A stretch of 64,000 nucleotides of DNA from Notoacmeibacter sp. GTDB taxonomy: Bacteria > Pseudomonadota > Alphaproteobacteria > Rhizobiales > Rhizobiaceae. The notes under the pieces were generated by a model. The model was not told where the DNA came from and made no database searches. It saw nothing but the letters and a program-made list of their open reading frames with translations. Each line of letters starts with the position of its first letter. The first letter of the stretch is position 1. Shown piece after piece: positions 18,892 through 27,856 of this stretch. The stretch spans positions 31,596 through 95,595 of the forward strand of contig JAIOIW010000069.1 in the NCBI GenBank assembly GCA_019912385.1, written 5' to 3'. The position numbers and the translations under genes were made by a program.

Positions 18892-19055
18892 GGAACCTCC
18901 CTGGGGATGGGCCGGATCGGCCACGGGCCGCGTCCCGGCAATCGCCTCTCCGGCACAATGGCGAAAGCACCTTGCGCGAGGCTGGTCGCGGGTCAAGGCT
19001 CGCGCAAGACTCGCGCGCTACCTCTTGATCCCGATTCTGATCGCGGAGGTATGCA

Positions 19056-19916
19056 GTGCTGATCATCATTGGCCTGGTTGTGACGCTGGGCTGCGTCCTC
19101 GGGGGCTACATGGCCATGGGCGGGCACATAGAAGTTCTCGCCCAACCCTGGGAATTCGTCATCATCGGCGGTGCAGCCCTGGGCACGTTCCTGGTCGCCA
19201 ATCCGATGGCTGTGGTCAAGGACTCCGCCAAGGGCGCATTGGAGGCGCTCAAGGACGCCGTGCCCAAACCGGAAGACTATCTCGACATTCTCGGCCTGCT
19301 CTACAGCCTGCTGCGCGAAATGAAGGAGAAGCCGAAAAACGAGGTCGAAGCGCATATCGACATGCCTGAAGAATCGTCGATTTTCCAGGAGTATCCCGGG
19401 GTCATGGAGGACGAGGAGTTCGTCAGCTTCATCTGCGACTATTGCCGCCTGATCATTGTCGGCAATGCCCGCCCTCACGAGGTGGAAGCGCTGATGGAAG
19501 AGGAGATCGAGACGATTCGCCACGACAAGATGAAGGCCTATCACGCGCTGACCGCGGTCAGCGACGGTCTGCCGGCGCTGGGTATCGTCGCCGCGGTGCT
19601 GGGCGTGGTCAAGGCAATGGGCGCGATCGCCTCGTCGCCGGAAGTGCTGGGCGGGCTCATCGGTGCGGCGCTGGTCGGCACCTTTCTGGGCATATTCCTG
19701 TCGTACGCCGTCGTCGGCCCCATCGCCAGCAAGGTCAAGGTCGTGCGCGAGAAGAACATGCGCAAATATGTTGTCGCCAAGCAGACCCTGATTGCCTACA
19801 TGAACGGGTCGCTGCCGCAGATCGCGCTCGAATTCGGGCGCAAGGCGATTTCGGGACACGACCGGCCGACCATCGACGAGGTTGAGGAACAGGCCATGAC
19901 CGCGGGGGCCGCATAG
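19056..19916 (+). CDS. motA: Flagellar stator protein MotA
   Basis: MotA forms the proton channel of the motor with MotB. The protein has 286 residues with four membrane segments: two at the N-terminus, then a large cytoplasmic loop, then two near residues 170-215 containing the conserved prolines. The start is a GTG with GGAGG 7 bases upstream; a nearby ATG at 19051 is out of frame. MotB is not adjacent. It opens the plus-strand arm and is divergent from the DUF1217 gene. Confidence 0.96.
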   Translation: MLIIIGLVVTLGCVLGGYMAMGGHIEVLAQPWEFVIIGGAALGTFLVANPMAVVKDSAKGALEALKDAVPKPEDYLDILGLLYSLLREMKEKPKNEVEAHIDMPEESSIFQEYPGVMEDEEFVSFICDYCRLIIVGNARPHEVEALMEEEIETIRHDKMKAYHALTAVSDGLPALGIVAAVLGVVKAMGAIASSPEVLGGLIGAALVGTFLGIFLSYAVVGPIASKVKVVREKNMRKYVVAKQTLIAYMNGSLPQIALEFGRKAISGHDRPTIDEVEEQAMTAGAA

Positions 19917-19917
19917 C

Positions 19918-20859
19918 ATGCACTCCGCCATCACCGAAGCGCCCAGCAGCGACGCCATCCTGGAGCGATTGCTTGCCCGTTCGGGGGAAGATGGGATTTC
20001 GCCGGCAGATCTCATGCGCGCGGCCAAAAGTCTGGCGGGACCGCTGGGGGTTTCCTTCGAGGCGGCAATCGTAAGGGGCGCGGCGTTCGAGTTCATCGAC
20101 CATCAGCCGTCGAAATCCCACACCTGGGCGCGCGGTCTGGCGCCGAACGACGGATTGATGATGATAGCCGATGCGCAGGATCCCGACCGCCCGGCCGTCA
20201 TGATTTCGGTCGGTTTCGCCTCGGTCGTCGTCATGGCCGCCGGCGCGCTCGGCGGCGATCCGCTGGTTGCCGCCGAGGTCGCAAACCGCAACCTGACAGG
20301 ATACGAAAAGGATTTCCTTTCGCTGTTCGCAAGCGCGGTCAACACGCCGCTTTCAGACATCTTTCCCGCCGGCCTTCACAAGGTCACCGCGATACCGGCG
20401 GGCGCCTTCGATCCGACTGCCATCTCCGATCAGCCCGTCACGGTGCTCAAATACAGGATCAAGCTCGGCGAGATGGCCGGCGAGATGGGGATCGCGATCC
20501 CCGACGACTATCTCAAGTCGGGACGTCCGGTGGAAAAGGGGCAGGTGGACGAACTGGGCGACGATCCCCTTTCCTCCAATATCTGGAATACCCGATTGCG
20601 CATCGAGGCGAGCATTGCGCTTCCGCCGGCGACGCTTGGAAAGCTCAGGAACCTGTCGGCGGGAGACATCATTCCGATTCCGGCCGCCAATTTCGATCGT
20701 GGAGCCATCGCCACCCGCGGCAGGCAGATATTCGCGGTCCAGATCGGCCAGCTGGGTGACGCTTTTTCGTTTCGCGTCCTGCATGCGGTCAAGAAGGGTG
20801 GCGGCTTCATGGGCCGCGTGGCCGAGAGCTTGTCTCGCGCGGGACATATGAAGATCTAG
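19918..20859 (+). CDS. fliM: Flagellar motor switch protein FliM (divergent rhizobial type)
   Basis: FliM is the C-ring switch subunit that binds phosphorylated CheY. The 313-residue product is divergent: I do not see the classical N-terminal LSQxEIDxLL CheY-binding peptide, though a short helix with DAILERLL could serve. The C-terminal SpoA-like region (LSAGDIIPIP) is present. Position between motA and fliN supports the call strongly. The ATG lies 1 base after the motA stop. Confidence 0.88.
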   Translation: MHSAITEAPSSDAILERLLARSGEDGISPADLMRAAKSLAGPLGVSFEAAIVRGAAFEFIDHQPSKSHTWARGLAPNDGLMMIADAQDPDRPAVMISVGFASVVVMAAGALGGDPLVAAEVANRNLTGYEKDFLSLFASAVNTPLSDIFPAGLHKVTAIPAGAFDPTAISDQPVTVLKYRIKLGEMAGEMGIAIPDDYLKSGRPVEKGQVDELGDDPLSSNIWNTRLRIEASIALPPATLGKLRNLSAGDIIPIPAANFDRGAIATRGRQIFAVQIGQLGDAFSFRVLHAVKKGGGFMGRVAESLSRAGHMKI

Positions 20860-20884
20860 TCGACAAATGCACAACGAGGCGCAT

Positions 20885-21277
20885 GTGAACGATCCGGACG
20901 GCAACACACAAAGACTGAGCAGCTTCGATCAAACAGAGGTGGAGCTCGACCGCGCCATCGACGAGTTGCGCGGCATATCGCAAAAGGGCGAGGACGTCGA
21001 CCGTGACGCCCTCGGCGAGATTCCCGACCGCCGGCGCAAGAGCGACCGGCTGCTACTGAATATTCCCGTTGAAGTGCAGATCGTCATCGGCACCGCCGAG
21101 ATGACGGTGGCGGAGCTGATGGAACTGGCCGATGGCTCGACGGTCGCGCTTGACCGCAAGGTCGGCGAGCCCGTCGACATCGTCGTCAACGGCGTGAAGA
21201 TCGCAAGCGGCGAGATCACCGCCATGCCCGGGGACCCGACGCGGTTCGGTTTTCGGGTCTTGAGCACTGAATCCTGA
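20885..21277 (+). CDS. fliN: Flagellar motor switch protein FliN
   Basis: FliN is a C-ring subunit and export docking site. The C-terminal SpoA domain (about 70 residues) shows IPVEVQIVIGTAEMTVAEL and later RFGFRV, as in the family. The N-terminal half is a hydrophilic extension. I prefer the GTG at 20885 because GAGG lies 6 bases before it; an ATG at 20867 gives a product 6 residues longer but lacks a ribosome site. Confidence 0.93.
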   Translation: MNDPDGNTQRLSSFDQTEVELDRAIDELRGISQKGEDVDRDALGEIPDRRRKSDRLLLNIPVEVQIVIGTAEMTVAELMELADGSTVALDRKVGEPVDIVVNGVKIASGEITAMPGDPTRFGFRVLSTES

Positions 21278-21289
21278 TCGGCAGGTTTA

Positions 21290-22315
21290 ATGCGGGACAT
21301 CCTCTTGGACACCACGAAGACATTCACCAAGGCCCAAAAGGCGGCTGCCATTCTGGTGGCGCTCGGAAAGCCGCGCGCTTCGCAATTGCTCAAGCAGTTC
21401 AAGAAGGAGGAGATCAGGATCCTCATCAAGGCGGCTCGTTCGCTGACCGCCATCGAACAGCCCGACCTCGAAAAGCTCGTCGAGGAATTCGAGGTGGACT
21501 ACGCCCGCGGTACCGGCCTGCTCGATTCCTCCGAACAGATGAACGAGATCCTGACCGAAACGCTGTCGCCGGAGGAGATGCAGGCGTACTCGCGCACCGG
21601 CTCCGACACCGATGACGCGCCTGCCGGAGACGTCTGGAAGGTTATGGAAGAAACCGAATCGTCGAAAATCGCAACCTATCTGGTCACCGAGAATCCGCAG
21701 GTCGGCGCGCTGGTCATCTCCAACCTGCCGGCTGCGAAATCGGCAGAGGTGGTCGCGGCTCTCGACCGCGAAACGCGTTCCGCCGTCCTTGCGCGCGCCA
21801 TGTCGATGCGTCCGCCCATGCCGGCGGCTGTCAACATGATCATGGCCCGCCTGAAAAAGGAATTCGATCGCTCGGGCGGCGGCGACGAGAAGTCGAACCA
21901 GATCCGCATTGCCGGCATCCTCAACGAGCTCGACAGGGATGCCAGCGAAGAAATGCTTGAGGACCTGTCCTCGACTGTCGGCCAGGCTCGCGTATTGGCC
22001 GTGCGTTCCATGCTGTTCCGGTTCGAGGATATCCCGCGGCTCGAACCTGCCGACCGCTCGACCCTGTTCGACCAGTTCGAAAGCGACGTGCTGACCATGG
22101 CGCTGCGCGGCGCCGAGCCGTACATCGTCGAAGCTGTGCTTTCGGCGATCGGCCAGCGCACGCGCCGAATGATCGAGGCCGACCTCGGCCGCCCCAGCAA
22201 CACGGCCAAGCCCAAGGACATCGATCTCGCCCGGCGCGGCATCATCGCCGCCGTGCAACGCCTCGCCCGCGAGGGTCGGCTGACGCTGCCATCCACCCAA
22301 GAACTGGCCGCCTGA
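21290..22315 (+). CDS. fliG: Flagellar motor switch protein FliG
   Basis: FliG couples the stator to the rotor. The 341-residue protein has the three-domain FliG layout: an N-terminal part that binds FliF, a middle ARM-like domain, and a C-terminal domain with the charged helix containing MLFRFEDIPRLEPADR. It begins 12 bases after fliN. The partner MS-ring gene fliF is not found nearby. Confidence 0.96.
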   Translation: MRDILLDTTKTFTKAQKAAAILVALGKPRASQLLKQFKKEEIRILIKAARSLTAIEQPDLEKLVEEFEVDYARGTGLLDSSEQMNEILTETLSPEEMQAYSRTGSDTDDAPAGDVWKVMEETESSKIATYLVTENPQVGALVISNLPAAKSAEVVAALDRETRSAVLARAMSMRPPMPAAVNMIMARLKKEFDRSGGGDEKSNQIRIAGILNELDRDASEEMLEDLSSTVGQARVLAVRSMLFRFEDIPRLEPADRSTLFDQFESDVLTMALRGAEPYIVEAVLSAIGQRTRRMIEADLGRPSNTAKPKDIDLARRGIIAAVQRLAREGRLTLPSTQELAA

Positions 22316-22339
22316 GCCTGACCCGGCGAGGAATTCCGA

Positions 22340-23404
22340 ATGTCAGAGGCCGCCGACAAGGACGCGAAAACAGAAGAACCGACGGAAAAGCGGATACGCG
22401 ACTCCGTGGAGAAAGGGCAGACGGCCTTTTCGCGCGAGTTGCCCGTCCTGGCATCGCTTCTGGCCTTCACCGCCTATTTCGCACTTTCGGGTCGGGAAAT
22501 GGCCTTTGAGCAAGCCTATTTCCTCGGGCGCCTCCTCGAGCACGCAAGCACGCTGCCCATGGATACCCCGGTCGATGCCGATACGCTTTTCCAGCAGGTC
22601 TTTATCGGGGTGGGAAAGATCGTGGCGCCGCTGATGTTCCTGCTGATGGCGGCCGGTTTCGCCGCGTCCGCGTCGCAAAACGATCCGCGCCTCGTCCTGG
22701 AGAGGATCAAGCCCAAGTTTTCCCGCCTCTCGCTATCCAGCGGTCGCCAGCGCGTGTTCGGCAAGAAGGGGTTCGTGGAATTCCTCAAGGCACTCACCAA
22801 GTTTGTTCTTGCCACGATACTGGTGGTCATCGCGGTCCGCCCCGTCGCCTATCACCTGCTCGATACGATGTTCCAGCACCCCGCCATGGTCACCGAGACC
22901 ATGGCGACGTCCATTTTCAGCATCCTGATCGCGATCTGCCTGGCGATGTTCGTCATCGCCGCCTTCGATCTCGTCTGGTCCCGGTTTTCGTGGCGGCGTG
23001 ACCTGCGAATGACCAAGCAGGAGATCAAGGATGAAGTGAAGCAGGCCGAAGGGGATCCGATGGTGAAGGCGCGCATTCGCGCCGTGGCGCGCGGGAGGGC
23101 GCAACGGCGAATGATGAAGGAGGTCCCGACCGCGACCCTGATCGTCGCCAACCCGACCCACTTCGCTGTCGCCCTGCGCTACCGCCCGGAGATAGACGCC
23201 GCGCCGGTCGTCGTGGCCAAGGGCGTCGACGATATTGCGCTGAGAATCCGTGAGATCGCGGAGGCAAACGGCGTACCCGTCTTCGAACAGGTCGAGCTTG
23301 CGCGGTCCCTCTACCGGGCCGTCAAGATGGACCAGATGATTCCGCAGGCCTTTTTCCAGGCCGTGGCAGAGTTGATTCGCATCATCTACGAGCGAACGAA
23401 ATAG
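22340..23404 (+). CDS. flhB: Flagellar export apparatus protein FlhB
   Basis: FlhB switches export specificity from hook to filament by cutting itself. The 354-residue protein has the N-terminal EKTEEPTEKR-like start (AKTEEPTEKRIRD), four membrane segments and a cytoplasmic domain. The self-cleavage motif Asn271-Pro-Thr-His is intact. GAGGAA precedes the ATG. It closes the motA-fliM-fliN-fliG-flhB block. Confidence 0.97.
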   Translation: MSEAADKDAKTEEPTEKRIRDSVEKGQTAFSRELPVLASLLAFTAYFALSGREMAFEQAYFLGRLLEHASTLPMDTPVDADTLFQQVFIGVGKIVAPLMFLLMAAGFAASASQNDPRLVLERIKPKFSRLSLSSGRQRVFGKKGFVEFLKALTKFVLATILVVIAVRPVAYHLLDTMFQHPAMVTETMATSIFSILIAICLAMFVIAAFDLVWSRFSWRRDLRMTKQEIKDEVKQAEGDPMVKARIRAVARGRAQRRMMKEVPTATLIVANPTHFAVALRYRPEIDAAPVVVAKGVDDIALRIREIAEANGVPVFEQVELARSLYRAVKMDQMIPQAFFQAVAELIRIIYERTK

Positions 23405-23422
23405 AAAGAGATAGCACCAGTA

Positions 23423-23938
23423 ATGCTTTCCCAGGGTCATTCCGCCGAGCGCGAGGAGATTATTGCCAGAGCAATGACGGGTGTTCTGCGCGAACTCCGC
23501 CTGGTCAATGTCGAATACTATGTCTCGTTCATTACGCTCGGCCTGTACGATCATATTGCCGATCTGGTCAACTCGGCCGCCGAGCCGTACCTGGTGCCCG
23601 GCTTTCTCAAATTTGGCCAGGGCGGCGAGGCCAGCCTCGACTGGCAGCGCCAGCCCGCAATCACGCTCGACCTTTGTCTCGACGCGGGCAACGCGACGGT
23701 CAATTTCGCGGTCACGCTGGAGGCCGAATCGGCCGGCGTGCGCATTGACTACATCTCCTTCGACACCGGCCTGGAACGGCCGGAGGACAACACGGCCTAT
23801 CTGCGCAGGATGGTCGATGCCATCTGCCTGCAGAAGCCCGACCGGCTCCTGAATCCACCGGACGGCGCGACGCGCGCCCGCCGGCAAGGTTCACGCAAGC
23901 GCGCCAACGTTAAACAGGGATTGAGTAATGCCGAATAG
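23423..23938 (+). CDS. Unrecognised protein following flhB
   Basis: I do not recognise this 171-residue protein. It is soluble, with no signal peptide or clear membrane helix, and has a mixed helix-strand pattern and a basic tail (RARRQGSRKRA). It starts 18 bases after the flhB stop, on the same strand, and is followed by another unnamed gene, so it is probably co-transcribed with the motor genes. In Sinorhizobium visN, visR and fliF lie beyond flhB; these two genes and a flagellin occupy that place here. Confidence 0.75.
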   Translation: MLSQGHSAEREEIIARAMTGVLRELRLVNVEYYVSFITLGLYDHIADLVNSAAEPYLVPGFLKFGQGGEASLDWQRQPAITLDLCLDAGNATVNFAVTLEAESAGVRIDYISFDTGLERPEDNTAYLRRMVDAICLQKPDRLLNPPDGATRARRQGSRKRANVKQGLSNAE

Positions 23939-23983
23939 CGGCTTTCGGCCGATATCTCGACAAGCGGCTTTGGAGGCGACACG

Positions 23984-24412
23984 CTGAGGAAAGGGATCAT
24001 CATAGGGGTATGGGCGATCATCGTGACGATGGTGGCGATGTACCTGACGGTCGTGCTGCCGGGCTCGGCCGAGACCGCCGCTATCGAGGCTGAACCGCCT
24101 GGGATGGAAGACTTGAAGACCGATCATCTCGCCGTCGCAATCTTCGATGGGGGCAAAGTCAGCGGCTACCTCACGGCGCGCTTCCTGGGCAAGCGGTCGA
24201 AGGAAATCGACAGGTACAGGATAGAGGCGATGCTGCTGGACGCACTGCATCGCGCGATCTACGCCGGCGGCATTGTCGACGCGAAAGCGCCGCTGAGCGC
24301 GGATTTCGCGGTTTTGGCCGCCGACGTGGAGAAACAGGTCAATGAGAGGGCAAGGACGCGCCTGGTCGATGGTATCGAACTCGATGACGTCGCCTTTCTC
24401 GCCCATAAATGA
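23984..24412 (+). CDS. Unrecognised single-pass membrane protein, probable CTG start
   Basis: The product (about 142 residues) has a basic start, one membrane helix (IIIGVWAIIVTMVAMYLTVV) and a soluble domain of about 110 residues. The layout is FliL-like, but I see no diagnostic FliL sequence. GGAGG lies exactly 7 bases before a CTG at 23984, and only that start gives the whole helix; the first ordinary starts (GTG 24023, ATG 24029) cut the helix in half and lack a ribosome site. It lies between the unnamed gene after flhB and the second flagellin. Confidence 0.65.
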   Translation: MRKGIIIGVWAIIVTMVAMYLTVVLPGSAETAAIEAEPPGMEDLKTDHLAVAIFDGGKVSGYLTARFLGKRSKEIDRYRIEAMLLDALHRAIYAGGIVDAKAPLSADFAVLAADVEKQVNERARTRLVDGIELDDVAFLAHK

Positions 24413-24451
24413 TCGCGGGAAGCCGATTTCGTTAAGATGACATGGCCCGCG

Positions 24452-24467
24452 TTAACCATTTGTTAAC
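24452..24467. promoter_or_regulatory. CtrA-type binding site before flagellin
   Basis: The sequence is a perfect TTAA-N7-TTAAC match to the full CtrA box of alphaproteobacteria. A further TTAAC follows at 24476-24480. It lies about 130 bases before the flagellin ATG in the 184-base gap, the only gap of the island with such a site. CtrA controls flagellar genes in many alphaproteobacteria; binding here is inferred. Confidence 0.7.
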
Positions 24468-24518
24468 CTTGTTCGTTAACATTTCGTCCACACGAACAGA
24501 GGGTTCGCAGACGCGTAT

Positions 24519-24555
24519 CCGGCATGATGCCGGTCAGATTTCCGGAAGACCGGAA
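24519..24555 (+). repeat. Tandem hairpins in the second flagellin leader
   Basis: Two perfect inverted repeats follow one another: CCGGC-ATGAT-GCCGG at 24519-24533 and TTCCGG-AAGA-CCGGAA at 24540-24555. The second ends 41 bases before the flagellin ATG. Neither has a T tail, so they are not terminators. Leader structure that affects translation or stability is a reasonable reading. Confidence 0.55.
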
Positions 24556-24596
24556 TGTTCATCCCACACTCTGATTGAATTCATCCGGGGACCCCA

Positions 24597-25514
24597 ATGA
24601 GCAGCATCAACACTAATCCTTCGGCCATGGTCGCGCTGCGGACATTGGAAGCGACGTCAAAGGCGCTTGAGTCGGTCCAGAAGAGGATTTCGACCGGTCT
24701 GCGGGTTTCCGAAGCCAGCGACAACGCTGCCTATTGGTCGATCGCCACGGCGATGCGTTCCGACAACAAGGCGCTGAGCACGGTGCAGGATGCACTGGGA
24801 CTGGGTGCGGCGAAGATCGACATCAGCTACACCAGCACGAACTCGGCGATCAATGTTGTCGACGAGATCAAGACGAAACTGGTGGCCGCGCGCGAACCGG
24901 GCATCGATCGCACGAAAATCCAGAACGAAATCAGCGAATTGCAGAACCAGCTTGTCGCCATCGCGGGATCCGCGTCCTTCTCCGGCGAGAACTGGTTGTC
25001 TGTCGATTCGGCGAGCCCTTCTTACGTCCAGGTCAAGCAGATCATTGCCTCCTTCAACCGCTCTCCGGCGGGCGTTCAGGTGGGAACCATCGACATCGAC
25101 ACCGCCTCGATCGAACTGTTCGACGCCGCAGATCAGTCGGGAATCCTGGACTCAACCTTCACGACGACCGGCGCAGGCCTCGTGACGGTCTCCGTTTCGA
25201 CCCTCGACATCACGGCTGCCAATCTCGACAATACCGATCTCGACGACATGATTATCAATGTCGATGGCGCGCTGGCGTCGCTCACCAATTCGGCTTCCGG
25301 TCTTGGCGCGATCAAGAAGCGCATCTCGATGCAGGTGGACTTCGTCAATTCCCTGCAGGATGCGATCACCCGCGGCGTCGGCTCGCTTGTCGATGCGGAC
25401 ATGACGGCCGAATCGACGCGTCTCCAGGCGCTGCAGACCCAGCAGCAGCTTGGTATCCAGTCACTGTCGATCGCCAACTCGACCGCTCAGAACATCCTCT
25501 CGCTGTTCAAGTAG
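24597..25514 (+). CDS. Flagellin (second copy)
   Basis: This 305-residue filament protein is a paralogue of the flagellin at 8159-9082. The N-terminal segment (RISTGLRVSEASDNAAYWSIAT) and C-terminal segment (LQALQTQQQLGIQSLSIANS) are nearly identical between the two; the centre differs. GGGGA precedes the ATG. It has its own leader with a CtrA-type box and two hairpins. It ends the plus-strand arm, 186 bases before mutL. Confidence 0.96.
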   Translation: MSSINTNPSAMVALRTLEATSKALESVQKRISTGLRVSEASDNAAYWSIATAMRSDNKALSTVQDALGLGAAKIDISYTSTNSAINVVDEIKTKLVAAREPGIDRTKIQNEISELQNQLVAIAGSASFSGENWLSVDSASPSYVQVKQIIASFNRSPAGVQVGTIDIDTASIELFDAADQSGILDSTFTTTGAGLVTVSVSTLDITAANLDNTDLDDMIINVDGALASLTNSASGLGAIKKRISMQVDFVNSLQDAITRGVGSLVDADMTAESTRLQALQTQQQLGIQSLSIANSTAQNILSLFK

Positions 25515-25699
25515 GAGCTGATCCGGTTCCATTGAGGCGGTCCTGACCGTCTTCGGTCCAGCTCTTCGCGGATGTGCCAACGGTCCGTCGGGAACGCCCG
25601 GCGGGCCGCAGCTCTTTTGTCGGGAGATCCGCCGCACACCGCGGCATTCATCGGCCAGATTTACTTCGACCGCGGGGTCGAATCCCGGTAAACAGGCCT

Positions 25700-27508
25700 A
25701 TGCCCATTCGCCAGTTGTCCGAAACGATGATCAACCAGATTGCCGCCGGCGAGGTTGTCGAGCGCCCGGCGAGTGTGGTCAAGGAACTGGTCGAAAACGC
25801 GCTCGATGCCGGAGCGAAACGCATAGAGGTCGTCACGGCCGGCGGCGGCATCGGTCTGATCCGGGTCGTCGATGACGGATCTGGCATGGCGGAAGATGAA
25901 CTGCCTTTGGCCATTGCGCGTCACTGCACCTCGAAGCTTTCCGACAACATCTTCGATATCCGCTCGCTCGGCTTTCGCGGCGAGGCGTTGCCGTCGATCG
26001 GCTCGGTCGCCAGGCTGACCATCCGCTCGCGGCCACCGGGCGCTGACGCCGGTACCGAAATCGCGGTGGAAGGCGGCCGAATCACGGGGCCGCGTCCGGC
26101 ACCCGCCAACCCCGGTACGCTGGTGGAAGTACGCGACCTGTTCTACGCCACGCCGGCGCGGCTGAAATTCATGAAGAGCGAGCGCGCCGAGAGCGCCGCG
26201 ATTGGCGATGTGGTGCGGCGCACGGCGATCGCCTTTCCGCAAATCCGGTTTTCGCTGGCGGGTACCGACCGCATGGCGCTCGACTTCGCGCCTTCCGGCC
26301 GGGACGCCGCTGGCCGCCTTGCCCGCATTGCGCAGGTTATGGGGCGCGAGTTCCCCGAGAATGCCGTCGAGATCGATGCCGGGCGCGAAGGGGTCCGGCT
26401 CACGGGCTTTATCTCCATCCCTTCTTTCAATCGCGGCAACGCACAGGCCCAGTTCGCCTATGTCAACGGCCGGCCGGTGCGCGACAAGATGATCGCCGGC
26501 GCCATTCGCGGCGCCTACGCCGACATGCTGCCGCGCGACCGGCATGCCGTCGCCGTGCTGTTCGTGGAGGCCGATCCGGCGCTCGTCGACGTCAATGTGC
26601 ATCCCGCAAAGGCCGATGTCCGGTTTCGCGATCCGGGCCTCGTTCGCGGGCTGATCGTCGGTGCCGTCCGCCAGGCCCTTGCCGCGACAGGCGTGAGGGC
26701 ATCGACCAGCGGAGCGGGAGCAATGATGGACGCCTTCCGCGTGCAGGGCGGTGGACCGCGATCCGGGTTTGGTGGCGCGCCCGCCGGCAGCCATGGCCAC
26801 GGGGCATCGCCGTACCGGCCGCTCGAAAGCGGATTCGGCGAGGCGGCACAGGCGGTATTCGAACAGGTCTCCTGGCCGAGCGCCGATGTGCGGCCGGCCG
26901 GCGACGAGGCGCCTCGGGAGCTTCTCGCCGCCCCGCTTGGCGCGGCAAGGGCGCAGATCCACGAAAACTACATTGTCGCCCAGACGGAAGATGCGCTGGT
27001 GATCGTCGACCAGCATGCCGCGCACGAACGCCTCGTCTATGAGGCGCTGAAGCAGGCGATTCACTCCAGGCCGGTTCCCGCGCAGATGCTGCTGATCCCT
27101 GAAATCGTCGACATGGCCGAGGACGACGTGGAGCGTCTGGCGCTGCATGCCGGAACTTTGGCCCGTTTCGGGCTCGGCATAGAACGCTTCGGACCGGGCG
27201 CGGTCGCGGTGCGCGAGACGCCGGCTATGCTGGGTGAAACCGACGCTGCGCAACTGGTACGCGACCTCGCCGACGAGATCGCCGAGCACGACACCGCTGA
27301 TACGTTGAAGGATCGCCTCGACCGGATCGCCGCGACCATGGCCTGCCATGGTTCGGTGCGCTCGGGCCGCAGGATGCGGGTGGAGGAAATGAACGCGCTG
27401 TTGCGGCAGATGGAGGCGACGCCGGGTTCGGGTACCTGCAATCACGGCCGGCCGACCTATATCGAATTGAAGCTCCAGGATATCGAGCGGCTCTTCGGAA
27501 GGCGGTGA
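25700..27508 (+). CDS. mutL: DNA mismatch repair endonuclease MutL
   Basis: MutL links mismatch recognition by MutS to strand removal. The 602-residue protein has the GHKL ATPase motifs ([28 protein letters not shown]) and a Pro/Gly-rich linker. The C-terminal part keeps the endonuclease metal-site motif DQHA(x)2E(x)4E from Asp437, plus ACHGSVRSG and CNHGRPT. It is therefore the nicking type found in bacteria without MutH. The ATG at 25700 begins the family-standard MPIRQLSE; an open frame runs upstream to 25574 but is non-homologous. Confidence 0.97.
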   Translation: MPIRQLSETMINQIAAGEVVERPASVVKELVENALDAGAKRIEVVTAGGGIGLIRVVDDGSGMAEDELPLAIARHCTSKLSDNIFDIRSLGFRGEALPSIGSVARLTIRSRPPGADAGTEIAVEGGRITGPRPAPANPGTLVEVRDLFYATPARLKFMKSERAESAAIGDVVRRTAIAFPQIRFSLAGTDRMALDFAPSGRDAAGRLARIAQVMGREFPENAVEIDAGREGVRLTGFISIPSFNRGNAQAQFAYVNGRPVRDKMIAGAIRGAYADMLPRDRHAVAVLFVEADPALVDVNVHPAKADVRFRDPGLVRGLIVGAVRQALAATGVRASTSGAGAMMDAFRVQGGGPRSGFGGAPAGSHGHGASPYRPLESGFGEAAQAVFEQVSWPSADVRPAGDEAPRELLAAPLGAARAQIHENYIVAQTEDALVIVDQHAAHERLVYEALKQAIHSRPVPAQMLLIPEIVDMAEDDVERLALHAGTLARFGLGIERFGPGAVAVRETPAMLGETDAAQLVRDLADEIAEHDTADTLKDRLDRIAATMACHGSVRSGRRMRVEEMNALLRQMEATPGSGTCNHGRPTYIELKLQDIERLFGRR

Positions 27509-27605
27509 CCGGGCCGGTCGACCGGCGGCGCGACTGCGCCCTTGACGTCGTTCCCGATCTGTGGCGGTAACGGGTCAGGAAGAACAGTCAGTCAGGCAAG
27601 CCGCC

Positions 27606-27833
27606 ATGAACCGTTTCGAAGGACCCGGCGCCCGCGAGGCGAAGATCCGCTATCTCGATGGTGATTTCCAGGTGATCTCGCCCGGCACCTTCGTACGATG
27701 TGCGGTAACCGGCGAGGCGATCGCGATTGAAGATCTCAAATACTGGAGTGTGGCTCGTCAGGAGGCCTATGTGGACGCCCGGGTCTCGCTTGAACGCGAG
27801 ATGGCGATGAATCCGCAGTTGCGCCGGCGCTGA
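27606..27833 (+). CDS. DUF2093 domain protein
   Basis: This small protein of 75 residues matches the DUF2093 family, which is confined largely to alphaproteobacteria, with the core segment IRYLDGDFQVISPGTFVRCAV. Its function is unknown. The ATG at 27606 matches the family start; an in-frame GTG-type extension to 27561 is less likely. It lies 97 bases after mutL and converges on lpxK. Confidence 0.85.
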   Translation: MNRFEGPGAREAKIRYLDGDFQVISPGTFVRCAVTGEAIAIEDLKYWSVARQEAYVDARVSLEREMAMNPQLRRR

Positions 27834-27856
27834 ACGCATCACGCTCGGAAGGCGCG

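Noticed and set aside
25574..25699. 42-residue N-terminal extension of MutL
   Set aside because: The family-standard start MPIRQLSE is at 25700; the extension is Arg/Pro-rich and without homology.
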